Positions 40,419 through 53,814 are shown, numbered from the stretch's first letter. The stretch: 64,000 nucleotides of DNA from Kluyvera genomosp. 3 (GCA_002211745.1 CP022114.1:1054001-1118000); one strand, 5' to 3'. Numbers and translations are program-made. The notes: generated from the letters alone by a model not told the origin.

Positions 40419-43400
40419 TTAGCCGGTAATAATGCTGTTGTGGTCTATCAGCTCCTGTAATGTGGTATGCACGTTATCCAACGTTATCAGCGTCGTTGGC
40501 TTAAAGGTCGAGCCTGCGCCGTCACGGTCGATGGAGATAACCGTGTTGGCGCCAACCGTTGAGACCTGGATGAAACTACTCAACGTTGAAGCCTGGTGAT
40601 CCCAGCCGCTGAGCAGCGAGTGGAGATCGATTTTGTCTCCCTGTGCGATGGAGAAGTTCGTCCATTCATCAGCGCCGTTGCCCCCGTTTGCGCTGCTTAT
40701 CGACAGCAGGTTGTAAATCAGCGTATCTCCATAGGCCGAACCGGTTATTAGATCGTTCTGACTCGAGCTGGTGAGCTGCGGATTCATGTTGATCGTTAAG
40801 GTCGCCGAATCGGTATGCCCGTTTTGATCGTTGAGGGTGTAGGTGAACGTCTCTTTACTGGTGATTGACGACACTTTTATTCCACTATTCAACGTGTAGG
40901 TATACGAACCATCAATTTTGAATGTTAGCGTACCGTACAAACCTTGCACGGTTGTCTGCGTAATAATGCCAGCGGGATCAAGCGATGCGCTGCTCGTATT
41001 ATTGTTGCCGCTAATGGTTAATAGCGTATGAACGGTAGAAAGCTGATCCAGCGCGCCAGCGGCATCGGTACCATCGTAAATATTACCGGTCACGACGCTG
41101 CTGCTAGCGTTGTAGGTATCCAGATGCGTGAGAGTACCGTTAAACGTTGGGGTAAGGGAGATGGTTGAACCTAGCCATGAGCCCGTGAAATTACTGGTGA
41201 TGACGAGGGTATAGTGGCCCGCACCTAACTCTTGAGGGATCGCGAGGTTATAGCTGTTTCCGTTTTGCACTGAGCTGATGGTCCCGCCCAGCCCCTGTAC
41301 AGCAACGCCATTTGAGAGAATGGACCAGGTTAAACCCAAAGTCCCGATGGCAAGACCGGACGTGATCTTGACGCTGATTGATGACAGGGTAAGGGAGGTG
41401 TTCGCCGCTACGTCGAAATCGGTAGAGCTGCTGCCTACTGTTTTTGACGCGTTACTGGATGCCGTATTTAGCGCGCCGCTGCTGTAGGTGATGGTGTCCT
41501 GAGTGGTGTTAATGAGCATCGCCGAGCTCACGTCATCAATGGCGTTCAGCGCTTTTGGCGTCAGCGAAATGCTCAACGATGCTGAATCGGTATCGCCGTT
41601 CGGACCTTTTACCGTGTAGATAAAGTTCTCTGGCGTGTTGATGCTATCCGCGCCGGTGCCTTTGGTCAGGTTGTAGGTATAGTTCCCTTTCGCATCAATG
41701 GTCAGCGTGCCGTACAGCCCTTTGATAACGGTGGTGCCCGTGGCGGAAATCGCGGTGCCGTTGACAAAGGTAATGAGGGAGCCGGTCGGGCGACATCGTT
41801 GGTCAGCACGTTGCCGCTGGTGGTCGCCAGCAGGCTATCGACCCCGTAGGTATGGTCCTGATTGAAAGCGATGGAATAACCGGTTGCAACGCTGATGCCG
41901 TTGCCGTTGAGCATAAAGATGTAGTCGCCGCCCGGCAAAATAATGTCAGTAGGGTTTGACTTGCCGCCGAGGAACGCGGGATCCAACTGGAGATCACTTT
42001 GTATTGATCGTATTGCTGGGTAGCCGCGTTAAAGCGATAAATGTAGAGGTCAAAGGTACCGACAGTGATGCCACCCACGCTCCCGGTGAGCGACATGACG
42101 CGCGTTGAGCCCTCTTGAACGTGGAAACTGAGCGGGTGGTCATGTTGGCTAGCACGTTCAGGCTCAGCGTTTTGCCAAGCGATACGCCAATCAGCGAGAA
42201 GCCTCCCTGGTTTGGCGTGTTGTTGTCCACGTAGCTGACGGCGGTATCGTAGGTAATGGCGGCGCTGTTATCCACGGCGACAACGGTGCTGGCCGCAGGC
42301 TGCGGCCCCAGTGAGATAACCAAATGGGCCGAATCGCTCGCACCGTTTGCCGCAATGGTGTAGGTGAAACTCTCCTTGTGGCCGACAACGCTGCCGGTGG
42401 CGGTGTTGAATAGCGTATAGGTATAGCTACCGTTCTGGTTGATATGCAGCGTGCCGTAGTTGCCCACCACGTCAATACCGTTTGCTCCTACGGTCTGCAC
42501 GACGCCCTTAGCGTCGGTTATTGTGGTGACGGCGGTTCCGGTCGGGGCGTTATCCACGCCATGGGTTCCATCAACGTCGGTAATGACGTTGCCGCTCGTC
42601 GACGTTGTACCCGACAGCACCCCGGCGCTGCTCTGGTCGACGGAGACTTCCAGGTTGGTGTAGGTCCCGGTTGCCAGCAGGCTGCTGTTCCAGGTGAGTA
42701 CCCGATAGCTGCCTTCGCTTAAGGCCTTCATGGTTAAGGTGACGCCGCTGCTGGTGATGGCCAACAGGTTGGCGAAACTGCTGTTGCTGCTATCGACCAC
42801 GGTGACCCAGTAACCCAGCGAGGTGTCATAGCGCTGAATCAGGATGTTCTGCGATGAGAGCAGCGTCAGCACAATCCCGGTAGCCGCGGCATCTATTTTC
42901 ACGTCGCCTGAACCGCCAGCGGCGATGGAGAAATTCACCTGTGCAATCGTGCTGCCGAGCACCGAAGCCACGTTGCCGAGCGCCCCAACCAGTTGGAGAC
43001 CATAGGCATCGTAATGCTGTGATGACAGCGTTGACGTTGAGGTTAACGCCAGGCTGGCGACGTTATCGCTAGCTGACAGCGCTAAGAGCGGGGCCTTGAT
43101 GCTTACAGAATCCGAAGTGTTCCCTGCCGCATCGACAGCAGAGGCCCGAATGTCCTGATTCTCAATTTGTCGGACCGGCAGCGTCAGGCTCCATGCGCCG
43201 CTGCTGTTGGTGGTCGTGGTTAGTTTGGTGTTGTTCGCCAGCGTAACCGTAATCGTACTGTTGGCTTCAGCTGTCCCGGTCAGCGTGCCGCCGTCGGCGC
43301 TGATGCCCATGGTGACAATAGGCGCGACGGTATCGACCAGCACGGAAACCGGAGTCGATGTGACCCCCGTACCGTTGGCGTTAGTGGCGGTGGCCGTAAA

Positions 43401-46400
43401 CGCGTGGTTACCTTCGCTCAGGATAACGCTCGGCTTATAGCTCCAGATACCGTTGGCGTTGGCCAGCGCCGTCCCCATTAGCACACCGTTGTTATAAACC
43501 GAAACGGTGGCGTTAGCCTGTGCGGTACCGTTGATGGTTGGCCGAGGATCGTTGGTCAGCCCGTTGGTGATAGTGCCGGTGTAGGGGTCGGCGTTATCGT
43601 CAATGCTGGTAATGATTGGGGCATCCGGTACGCGCGTATCCGGTGCAATCACGCCTGAGGTTCCCCCGTTGTTCCCCGCTTTATCCTGCGCATAAACCAG
43701 AAGCGACTGGCCGCTGGTCTGCGTTGGCGAGAGCGTCACGGTAAAGTTCCCGAGGCTGTCTGCGGTCGCGGTTCCTAGCACGGTGGTGCCAGCGCTGTTG
43801 GTGACGATGACGGTGCTTCCTGCTTCGGCAACGCCCGTGACGCGGCTACCGGCGGTGTTAATGGCAATACCGGTCACCAGCCCTGGCGCGATGGTGTCAA
43901 TGATGATTCCTGCCGCAACGGATGGCGGGCTAACGTTACCAGCGGCATCGGTTGCGGTGACGGTAAAGGTATAGGTTCCATTTGGCAGCGGGTGGTTGGC
44001 GTCCAGGTCCAGTTACCTGAGCCATTGGCGGTCACGGTGGTGACATAGACGCCGCCGTTATAAATCATCACCGTGCTGTTTGCTTCTGCCGTACCGTTAA
44101 GCGTAGGCGTCGTGTCGTTCGTCGATTGGTTATTGCCGACGGGACCGACAATGTTAGGCGCATCATCCATGATGTTGGTGATCACTGGCTGAATCGGTGC
44201 CACGGAGTCGACGGTCAGCGTAAAGCTCTGGGAGGCATCGCTGATGTTCCCTGCGGCATCGACGGCTTTTACCGTTAACGTGTGCAGGCCTTCGCCGAGC
44301 GGTGTTGGAACGCTCCACGCGCCCAGACTATCTGCGGTGGTGGTCGCAACCAACGTCGTGCCATCGTAAATATTGACGGTACTGTTTTTCTCCGCGCTGC
44401 CGCTGATGACAGGACGATTATCGTTGGTTGTCTGTCCGCTCGCCAGTTTGCCAACGATACCGCCATCCGCGGCGTCAACGACCGTACCGATAATCGGAGG
44501 GTCGGTTTACCGGTATCGATGTTGATCGTAAAGCCGGTGGACGGCAACCCAACGTTGCCTGCGGCATCGACCGCCACGGCATTTAGCGTCTGGAGACCAT
44601 CAGCTAGCAGAGAGGTTGTTACACTCCAGGCACCCAGACTATCGGCTTTGGTCGTGCCGACCTGGTTGCCGTTGGCGTCGTAGATATTGACCGTTGCACC
44701 AGCTTCAGCGGTGCCGCTGAGCGTTGGCGTATTGTCGTTGGTGAACTGACCGTTCAGAACGGGACCCTGTACCGGGTCTTTGTCATCCAGAACCTGCAGA
44801 ATAACCGGCTTCAGCGGTGCTACCGAGTCGACGACCACGTTGAACCCGCTCGTTTTCGCGCTGACGTTGCCCGCCTGGTCGACGGCGCTTAACGTAAAGT
44901 TATGGCTACCCTGGCCCAGTGGGAGTGTCGGTGTGATGCTCCACTTACCGGAACTATCGGTGGTCATGGAGCCGATTAGCGTGCCGTTATCATAGAGGTT
45001 AACGGTGGCATTAGCTTCAGTGGTGCCGCTAAAGGTGGGTTGAGTATCTCGAGTCAGCGCGCCAGACGTCAAATTGCCTGGAATGCTGCTCTGATCGTCA
45101 TAAACGCTGACGAGCGTTGGCGCGTCCGGCGCGGTGGTGTCGATGGTAAAGATGCGCGGCACGGATGCAGCACCGGTGTTACCCGCCGCATCGGTAGCGG
45201 TGGCGGTAATGCTGATTGACCCGGGAGCGAGGCCACAGAAGGGGTAAAGCTCCAGGCTCCCGGAATGGTATTGGACGCGGTGGTGGTACCGAGCAGCGTA
45301 CTCCCATTGTAGATAGTTATCGTGCTGCCAGGTTCAGCAGTACCGCTGATGGTTGGCAGCGTACCGTTGGTAAAGCCGCCTTCAGCCACGTTGCCGAGAT
45401 CCGTCACATTGGTGATGGAAGGGGCGCCCGGTAGCGTGGCATCTACGTTAACGGTGAACGGTAAAGAAGCCGGTCCGGTGTTGCCTGCCGGGTCAGTCGC
45501 TTTCACGGTTAGCGTATGGATGCCATCAGAAAGCGCGGTGGTAAACGTGTAGCTCCAGTTACCGTTGTTGTCGGCAATAATCGGAGCCAGCGTTTGCACT
45601 GGATTAAGGCCATCCATAATGGTAATGGTGGCACCTGCTTCGGCACGGCCATTGAGCGTAGGCATGCTGTCGTTGGTGAGCTGCCCGCTGATCAATGAGC
45701 CGACGATCCCACCAGCAACATCGTCGATAACCGAGGTGAACGTTGGGGCGTTCGGCGCCTGGAGATCGATAGTGATGTTGTAAGGTTGTCCCAGCGAGCT
45801 GGTATTGCCTGCGGTATCGGTCGCGGTGGCGGTCAGGCTATGCAGGCCACTTGACAGTGTGCTTATTAAACCGGTACCTGGAACAGACCAGCTTCCGTCA
45901 GGCCTGCCGTTACGGTCGCCAGCAGATTGCCGTTATCATAAATTTTGACCGTGCTACCTTTTTCGGCCGTCCCGCTAATGAGTGGCCGGGGGTCATTGGT
46001 TGCCCCGCCGCTGGCTATTGTGACCAATGGTGCACCATTATCGTTTTGTACCAATGTAATGGTTGGCGCATCAGGCGCAACGGCATCAATCGTTATCGTG
46101 TAATTCAGGGAAGAATCGCCAATGTTGCCAGCATCATCAGTGGCGGTGGCGGTGAAAATATGTGTCGTGCTGTCCAGCGCTGAGGTTGGCGTGAAGCTCC
46201 ATGAACCATCGGCGGCGGCGGTCGTGGTGCCGAGGAATTTTCCATCGACGGAAATCGTAATGAGGGCATTTTTTTCTGCCGTACCGATGAGCGTAGGGCG
46301 CGCATCGTTGGTTAATCCGCCTGACTGAATAGAGCCTAAGCTGCCAGGGATATCGTTGAGCGCATTAACAATAACAGGGACATCAGGTGCATGCAGGTCA

Positions 46401-49400
46401 ACGGTAATGGTGATTGGCGCTGATATGGCACCGGTGCCTACGGCGTTAGTCGCCTGAACCGCGAAGGTGTGGGAGGCCTCCGTGAGTGGTGTGGTGATAT
46501 CGTACGTCCAATGACCTGTCGCATCGACGGTTGCATTACCGACATTAACGCCATCAATATAGACGGCCACGCTTGAGCCAATATCAGTTGTCCCGCTGAG
46601 CTGTGGCGTCGTGTCATTGGTGCTGCGGCCGGGAAGTACAGGGCCAATATTATTCGCGACGTCATCGTAAATTTGATCGATCGTCGCTAAATGTGGCAGG
46701 CCGCTGCTCGAGCCAGTGAATGATATGGACCCGCTTGGGTTTCCGGCGATATCCTGAGCCGTGGCGCTGAGTTGCTCGCCACCGGTCTGGGCTGCGGTAA
46801 GCTGAATACTGTAGTGACCAAGCGCATCCGTGGTGCCAGTACCGATGACTTTCCCACCCGCATCTTTAATTGTGACCGTTATTCCATTAAGAATTAATGA
46901 GCTATCGCTTACAAAGCCGGATACGGTCACCCCGTCAGTACTGATCGCCGGAGTGCCAATAAAAGTCGGCGGAGTGGTGTCTACCGTGACCACTATTGCG
47001 TTACTGGCTGCGGTCGGGAGCCCATCCATTTTGGCGGTAGCGGTGAAGGTATGTTGCCCTTCAGACAGCACCGCTGTCTCTATTGACCATGTGCCGTTTG
47101 GGTTGACGAGCACGCTGGTGGAAATCAACGAGTTGGTATCCAGAAGGATGACGGTGCTGCCTGGTTTTGCCGTACCAGTGATCACCAACTGCGTATCATC
47201 GGTCACTATCTGTGTGGCTTCCAGATCTAACGGACCACTGATTGAGCCTGCATCATCCATGATAGCGGTAATAACAGGGATCGTGAGTGGAATGGTGTCA
47301 ATAGAGTATGGGGGGACGCGTCGCTGACGTTCCCAGCGGCATCGGTGGCGGTTGCCGTCAACGAATACTGTCCGTTAGGCAACGGATTTGTCAGAGTAAT
47401 GCTCCAGATTCCCAGCGCATTGGCTGTGGTCGTTGCGATAGGCGCAGTATTGCTGCCGTTATAAATATTGATTACGGCATTAGGTTCTGATGTGCCGTTT
47501 ATAATGCTAGCAGGGTCCACGCTTAGCGTAATTGCTGGCGCTGGTGGCTTTTGTGTATCAATGGTGAGCGAGATTTCCGACGTTGGGTTGCTGGCGTTGC
47601 CCGCCACATCAGTCTCTATCACGCTTATCTTATAAGCACCATCCTGGTGAACATCTGGGGTGAATGTCCACGACCCGTTTTCGCCAACCGTGGTGGTCCA
47701 ATTTTCTCCTGGGCCGAGTGGATTACCGAGTCCGTCGACGGGGGTCATCGTGATTGCGATAGTGCTTCCGACTTCACCGGTCCCTTTAAATGTTGGCGTT
47801 GGATCGTTGGTATAGCCGGAAGTGATGTCTCCGACTATCGGCGAGACGCTGTCGGTAATCGTCGGCTCAACGGCGATCGGCTTGGTGATGTCGATGTTCA
47901 CCGAGAAGACGCCGGAAATGCCGCTGGTGTTGCCAGCCGGATCTGTTGCCGTTGCGGTGATCGTGTTCAGACCTTCTGGCAGTGGTGATGCCCACTCATA
48001 GGACCACGCCCCCGTTTTGGCATCCGCCTTAATGGTTGTTCCGGTCGTGAACGGCTGGCCGTTGAGATAAAGAGTGATGGTTGAACCGGGCTCTGCGCTG
48101 CCGTGAAGCAGTGGGCTCTGATCTTTGGTAAGCCCCCATTGACCAACTGTGTGGTAGTCGTGCTATTTACCTCGATATCGGCATACAGAATCTGCGGAGC
48201 ATCAGGCGCGGTCGTATCGATGTTGAGCGTGAACACGGTGGGAAGGCTGGGGTTCCCCGCCGGATCGCTCTCTATTGCCGTCAATTTATGCTGGCCTTCG
48301 CCTAGCGGAGCCTTGAGCGTGATAGTCCAGGTTCCGTCGGATTGCACGATGCCTGTACCCAACAGCTTGCCGTTGTCATAGACAGTGACAGTATCGTTTT
48401 CCGCATTACCCTTACCGCTGATGGTGGGTGACGTTACGTTTGTCGCTACGCCATTCTCCAATGCGGTGCTGTTGTTGGTGACATTAAGGGTTGGCGCGAG
48501 CGGTGCCTGCGTATCAACGTTGATGGTCCAGGTATTGGAGAAGCTCGTGGTATTGCCGTTAGCATCGCTGGAGGTGACTTTAAAGATGTGCTTCGAGGCA
48601 TCAGCCAGCGCGTCCGTCAGCGTATAGCTCCAGGTCCCTGAGCTTGAGACGACGATATCGCTCTTCAGCAGCGTTGTATTATCCCAAAGCTGAATGGTGG
48701 CACCTGGTTCACCGGTTCCGCGGATAGTCGGGAGCGTATCGTTGGTCACGCCGTTATCCGCAATAGGCCCAATAATGCTCCCAACATCGTCGAGCACCAG
48801 CGTGATGGTCGGCATTAATGGTGAAACCGTGTCAACGGTCAGGTCAAAGCTGCTGGCGGCGCTGGTGTTGCCTGAGGCGTCGGTAGCGGTAATGGTTAAA
48901 TGATGTGCGCCCTGGTCGAGTGGCTGCGACGGTACAAAGCTCCAACCACCGTTGGAGCCTGGGGTGTAGTCCCGAGTATCGGCTTGCCGTTATCATAAAT
49001 TGTAATGGTTGCGCCAACTTCGGCGGTACCAGTGATAGTCGGTTTTGGATCGTTTGTGGTCTGACCGTTTTGCATCGGGCCGACAACATCCGGAACGTTA
49101 TCAATGACTGAAATGATAATTGGGGCATTAGGTGCTGTGATATCCGGCGCAATAGCGGTGGCAGGATCGCTGGTATTGTGCGCGGTATCTGCGGCCGTCA
49201 CCGAGACGGTTTGGCCGTTAGCCTGCGCAGGTGAAATAGTCACGGTAAACTGCCCGCTGGTGTCTGCGGTGCCGGTGCCAATGGTTGCGCCGCCTGCATC
49301 TTTAACGGTAATGATGGCACCCGCGTCGGTATGGCCGCTAACGGCGGTACCGGTGGTGTTCACGGTGACGGTATCCGGGATAGCTGGCGGCGTGATATCT

Positions 49401-51671
49401 GGGGCAACAGCGCTGGCGGCAGCGCTGACGTTGGGGACGGGAGCGTGATCCGAGGCCGTCACGACCACCACTTCGCCGTTCAGCAACGGCGGTACTAACG
49501 GAATCGCAAATGAACCACCTGGGCCGTTTGCGATTCCTGTCGCAATCACATTACCTTTGGTATCGTTGATAGTGATTGTGGCCCCATTTCGGCAAAACCG
49601 GTCAGGACAGCACCACTGCTGGCGATGGTTACACCCGTAGGGGCGCCTGGCGGTGTGATATCAGGCGCAAGGAAGGATGTCGACGGGCCAATATTACCGG
49701 CCTTATCCTCGGCTAAGACTGTCACCGTTTCACCATTTTTTTGCGGCGTGGTCAGGGTAATAGTGAAGGCACCTTTCGAATCCGCGGTGCCTGTACCAAT
49801 GGTGGCTCCGTTGCTATCTTTCACCGTAACGGTGCTGCCTGCTTCTGTGGTACCAGTAAGCACTTGGCCTTTCGAATCGAGCAGCAGGTTATTCAGCCCA
49901 GGGAGGCCGGTATCAACATTCACGGTATAGCTTAGTGAGTCACCGCTGGAGCCAATGCCGTTGTTCGCTGTTGCCGTGAAGACATAGTCTCCGTCGGGAA
50001 GTGGTGTCGTGAATTCGTAGTACCAGTTCCCGTTAGGATCTGCGGTCACTGGCGGTGGCATGGCTATGCCGTTGACATAAATTGTGACCAGGCTATCCGC
50101 TTCTGCGGTGCCGCGTATCGTAGGCGTTTTATCATTGGTATAGCCACCATTGCTCACTGGCCCGGTATAAGGGACAGTATCATCATCAATGGAGACAATA
50201 ATCGGCTGGCTAGGGAATTTGGTGTCTGCTGCAGGGAAAATGGTTGGTTTGCTGGCATTACCTGCGGGGTCTGTGACGATTGCGCTTAGCGTTTCACCGT
50301 GAGTTTGCGCCGGGTGCAGCGTTATCGTAAACGTACCGCTGTTGATATCGGCGGTGGCTGTACCGAGTAGCTTACCCTGAGCGTCGTAGATAGAAACGGT
50401 GCTGCCTTTTTCGGCTTGCCCGGTGATTTGAGAGCCGTCCACTGACTCAGTCGTGATTGTGGCTTGATCTGGTGCCAGGGTGTCGACGGTGAAAGCGGGG
50501 ATCAGAAGGGTGCCGCCTTCAATGCCTGCCTTGCTGGTCTGTGTCACGGTGAGATCGTTATGCAGCCCATCAGACAACGCCTTATTGGGGCGATACTCCA
50601 GTGCCCACTGCTGTCGACAATGGCGGTGCCGATCACGGTCGTTCCCTGATACAACGTGATGGTGAAACCAGCCTTACCCGTCCCTGAGATAATCGGCTGA
50701 GTATCATTCGTTTGCGACCCGAGGGTAATTGCGCCGATATTCGGCGCTTTATTGTCCGCGATACCATCCAATCCCGGTGCTGCTGGCGTTGCTCCATCTA
50801 TGTTAAGCGTGAAGTTGCCTGAATCGCCGCTTTTGCCGGAACTGTTGGTGGCATAAACGTTGATGGTATGGCTACCATCCAGGAGATCGGACGGTAGCGT
50901 AAGCGTCCATTTCCCGTCCTTGCCGACGATAACGGTAGCGACTTCGGTTCCGTCCACTTTGATATGAACCGTTGAACCCGCCTCACCGGTACCGGTGAGG
51001 CCTGGTTTACGGCTCGCAGTCCAGCCGTTATTGGCCAGTGCGCTGGTTACGGTGCCCACAATTCCTGATGCTGAGGTAATCTCGGGCGTTGAAGGGGCTT
51101 TTCCCGGCGTACCCGAGGTATCGGGTACACCATTGTCTCCGCCGCTGCCATTGCCGCCACTGCTGCCATTGTTGCCATTGTTGCCATTGTTGCCATTGTT
51201 GCCATTGTTGCCATTGCTGCCATTGTTGCCACTGTTGTCATTGCTGCCATTGCTGCTGCTTGCGATAGCAACTCCGGCCCCAACGGCTGCAACACCGCCT
51301 AATACCCACGGCCAGATGGCTCCGCCGGCTACTGAATGCGAACTGTCTGCAATCAGAAGATCGTCAATACTGGCTATCTCGACGAAGTGGGCGGCGTGCT
51401 CCGTATCCTGTACCCACCAGAGTGCACCGTGCTCGTCTTCAAGAACGAGCTGACTTGTTTGTCCGTCCGTCGTGACATAAAAATTCTTAATGGTGATAAC
51501 TTCGCCTGAATGCAGAGTAATGACCAGGTCGTGATTAATACGTGCCATTGAGGCGATTTCGCTGCGTTCCAGGCTCAGCTTCACAATCGAAGGTGTGTTT
51601 AATGTCACTACATCGCCTTCTACACGAGTGGAGACTGTTGTTAGCCTGGAAATAATTGATGAGGTACGCAT
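40419..51671 (-). CDS. bapA: Giant BapA-type Ig-repeat adhesin (about a dozen one-base frameshifts)
   Basis: The gene spans 11.25 kb, about 3,750 codons. The N-terminus MRTSSIISRLTTVSTRVEGD with WPWVLGGVAAVGAGVAIASS is the BapA prefix-like domain, followed by an Asn/Gly linker. Then I count about 27 bacterial Ig-like repeats of about 90-100 residues. Each has the motif T-N-D-x-x-P-x-I-x-G-T-A-E-x-G-S-T-x-x-I-Y (for example TNDTTPTLNGTAEANSTV). The last ~800 residues (about 42960-40419) contain VCBS-like repeats and a type I secretion C-terminal domain (DEWTNFSIAQGDKIDLHSLL ... DHNSIITG). Frames change near 50570, 49548, 48850, 48140, 47930, 47240, 45870, 45740, 45110, 44310, 43990-43870, 42090, 41960-41750 and 41600. 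It is a secreted biofilm and adhesion protein, by analogy to Salmonella BapA. Confidence 0.88.
51141..51258. repeat. Short tandem repeat encoding an Asn/Gly-rich linker
   Basis: The 9-base unit TTGCCATTG is repeated about ten times within the adhesin gene (minus strand, units of N-G-N or N-N-G). It follows the N-terminal hydrophobic segment. Such a direct repeat can change length by slippage in steps of three residues without breaking the frame. Confidence 0.8.
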
Positions 51672-52380
51672 AGTTTCACTCCGTTCAGGACGAATGAGGC
51701 AATAGTGAGCTAGTGAAAAATCATTCTTGTCAGTCAGTTATGCGGTTGTTTCCATTGCTTTAATTTAGATAAAAAATACCCAACCCACTGATGGCATGGG
51801 TTCTGGAATGAATCTAAAAAATATTTTTGAATGGATTAAGTTACTTTATTACAAGTGAATATATTGCTGTGTATGTTCTTTAATTTATTTGGCGTTGATT
51901 TTGGTATAGCGTAGGAATAGTATTTTCCACAAGTTTAGCGGGGCTGATGTGGCATTTAATGTACGTTAAAGTATTATGGATTTTTAAGCTATCTATCAGT
52001 TTTTAAAGGCATTTATTTTGTATGGTTAATTGTTAATCCATTGATTGGTTGGGTTTTTATGCTAAATTGTTTGGGCGATTTTTTGATGGGTTGATGAGGC
52101 ATTGATGAGGTGATACACAAAATCTGTTATTAGGAAATGTCTGATTTTTGATTTGGTTAATGTTTTTATTGGAAAGGCATTAATAACTGATAGGGATATA
52201 TCATATAGTTAAAAATGGCTTTATATTATTTTAGAACAATCATTTTACCTTCTCTTTTCTTGAGTGTAATTAACAACCGAATTTAATAGTTTTTGTACGT
52301 CATTATTTCGTATGAGAAAAATATTAATGCGAAGCATTAGATAACTGATTGTATATTTTGGAGTTATATTGTGATGCAAA
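51672..52380. other. AT-rich upstream region of the adhesin gene
   Basis: About 700 bases have no gene-like ORF and a much lower GC content than the flanking genes. It presumably carries the adhesin promoter and may be an H-NS target, which fits acquired DNA. I cannot identify a firm -35/-10 pair. Confidence 0.55.
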
Positions 52381-52407
52381 GACATGCCCCCGCTGACAGG
52401 GGGATGT
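52381..52407 (-). terminator. smpB terminator hairpin
   Basis: GACAT plus CCCCC pairs with GGGGG plus ATGTC around GCTGACA. It is 27 bases downstream of the smpB stop and followed by TTTG on the minus strand. Confidence 0.65.
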
Positions 52408-52433
52408 CTCATTAAATGGTTTGAAGCGGTGGC

Positions 52434-52916
52434 TTAGCGTCCTGCATGCTTCATAATACGCGCTTTATCGAGCTGCCATTCACGATCTTTCAGGTCGGAG
52501 CGTTTGTCGTGCTGCTTTTTACCTTTGGCGACGCCGATTTTCACCTTACACCAGGCGTTTTTCCAGTACAGCGACAGCGCGACTACGGTGTAACCTTCGC
52601 GGTTGATACGCCCGTACAGAGAATCCAGTTCGCGCTGGTTGAGCAGCAGTTTACGCGTGCGGGTAGGATCGCAAACGTAATGCGTAGATGCCACGGCCAT
52701 CGGGGTAAAGTTGGCGCCGAACAGGAACGCTTCACCGTCTTTCAGGATAACGTAGCTGTCGCCGATGTTGGCTTTACCTGCGCGCAGGGATTTCACTTCC
52801 CAGCCCTGGAGCGCCAGGCCCGCCTCAAACTCTTCTTCGATAAAGTATTCGTGGCGGGCGCGTTTATTCAGCGCAATCGTGGCCGATCCAGGTTTGTGTG
52901 CTTTTTTCTTTGTCAT
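52434..52916 (-). CDS. smpB: tmRNA-binding protein SmpB
   Basis: SmpB binds the tRNA-like half of tmRNA and places it in the A site of stalled ribosomes. The intact 160-residue protein begins [20 protein letters not shown] and has the OB-fold text [20 protein letters not shown] and the basic C-terminal tail [18 protein letters not shown] needed for trans-translation. It is divergent from ratA. Confidence 0.98.
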   Translation of the reverse strand: MTKKKAHKPGSATIALNKRARHEYFIEEEFEAGLALQGWEVKSLRAGKANIGDSYVILKDGEAFLFGANFTPMAVASTHYVCDPTRTRKLLLNQRELDSLYGRINREGYTVVALSLYWKNAWCKVKIGVAKGKKQHDKRSDLKDREWQLDKARIMKHAGR

Positions 52917-53028
52917 AATATCCTGAAATTATCGCTAATCTGATAAACCTAGCCTCAAGCTCCCGCGAGGCGTAATGCGTTATCTTAGCACGATATAGCC
53001 TGTGTCCGTTTTTTTTAACCGTAGATAA

Positions 53029-53505
53029 ATGATACTATTTACGCCGTGTTCGATCATGGAAATTGCTATGCCTCAGATTAGCCGTACTGCGCTGGTTCCC
53101 TACAGCGCGGAGCAAATGTATCAACTGGTGAATGATGTGAATGCCTACCCGGATTTTCTTCCCGGTTGTACGGGCAGCCGCGTTCTGGAGTCTGGACCGA
53201 CGCAAATGACGGCGGCGGTCGATGTCGCGAAAGCGGGTATCAGTAAGACCTTTACCACGCGTAATACCTTAACCGATAACCAGAGCATTTTGATGCATCT
53301 GGTCGATGGGCCGTTTAAAAAGCTGATTGGCGGCTGGAAGTTTACGCCGTTAAGCCAGGACGCTTGTAAGATTGAATTCCATCTTGATTTTGAGTTTACC
53401 AATAAGCTTATTGAACTGGCGTTTGGTCGTATCTTTAAAGAGCTGGCGCTAAACATGGTGCAGGCATTCACGATGCGTGCCAGAGAGGTTTACCGTGTCG
53501 GGTAA
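53029..53505 (+). CDS. ratA: Ribosome association toxin RatA (START-like/cyclase-dehydrase family)
   Basis: The 158-residue protein of the COQ10/START-like fold can block 50S-30S association when overproduced in E. coli. Conserved text is [20 protein letters not shown] and [14 protein letters not shown]. The start is ATG 53029 ([16 protein letters not shown]); a second in-frame ATG at 53068 begins the conserved region and may be the true start. It overlaps ratB by 11 bases and is intact. Confidence 0.94.
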   Translation: MILFTPCSIMEIAMPQISRTALVPYSAEQMYQLVNDVNAYPDFLPGCTGSRVLESGPTQMTAAVDVAKAGISKTFTTRNTLTDNQSILMHLVDGPFKKLIGGWKFTPLSQDACKIEFHLDFEFTNKLIELAFGRIFKELALNMVQAFTMRAREVYRVG

Positions 53506-53791
53506 GATTGCCGTGGAAGTGGCTTACGCGCTGCCGCAAAAGCAGTACGTGCAGCGTGTCACCCTGGAGGAAGGGGCCACGATCGAGCAGGCGATTCAGG
53601 CAAGCGGCTTGTTGGCGCTGCGTGATGATATTGACCTGAGCAAAAATAAGGTCGGTATTTATAGCCGTCCTGCTAAATTGCAGGATGAAGTTCACGACGG
53701 CGACCGGGTTGAGATTTATCGTCCCCTGATTGCCGATCCGAAAGAGCTTCGCCGTCAGCGGGCGGAGAAGTCGGCGCAGAAAAAGGGATAG
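53495..53791 (+). CDS. ratB: RnfH/UPF0125-family protein RatB
   Basis: The 98-residue ubiquitin-like protein starts at GTG 53495 ([16 protein letters not shown]), inside the end of ratA. Family text is [20 protein letters not shown] and [17 protein letters not shown]. RatB is coupled to RatA by overlap; no toxin-antitoxin function has been shown for the pair as such. An in-frame ATG at 53477 would add residues not seen in relatives. Confidence 0.93.
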   Translation: MSGKIAVEVAYALPQKQYVQRVTLEEGATIEQAIQASGLLALRDDIDLSKNKVGIYSRPAKLQDEVHDGDRVEIYRPLIADPKELRRQRAEKSAQKKG

Positions 53792-53814
53792 CGCCTTACC
53801 GTGATTTACAGAGA

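Noticed and set aside
43000-51100. Several separate adhesin genes on the minus strand
   Set aside because: Each piece lacks a signal, a ribosome site and a stop in a sensible place. The Ig-repeat register continues across every break after adding one base, so it is one gene.
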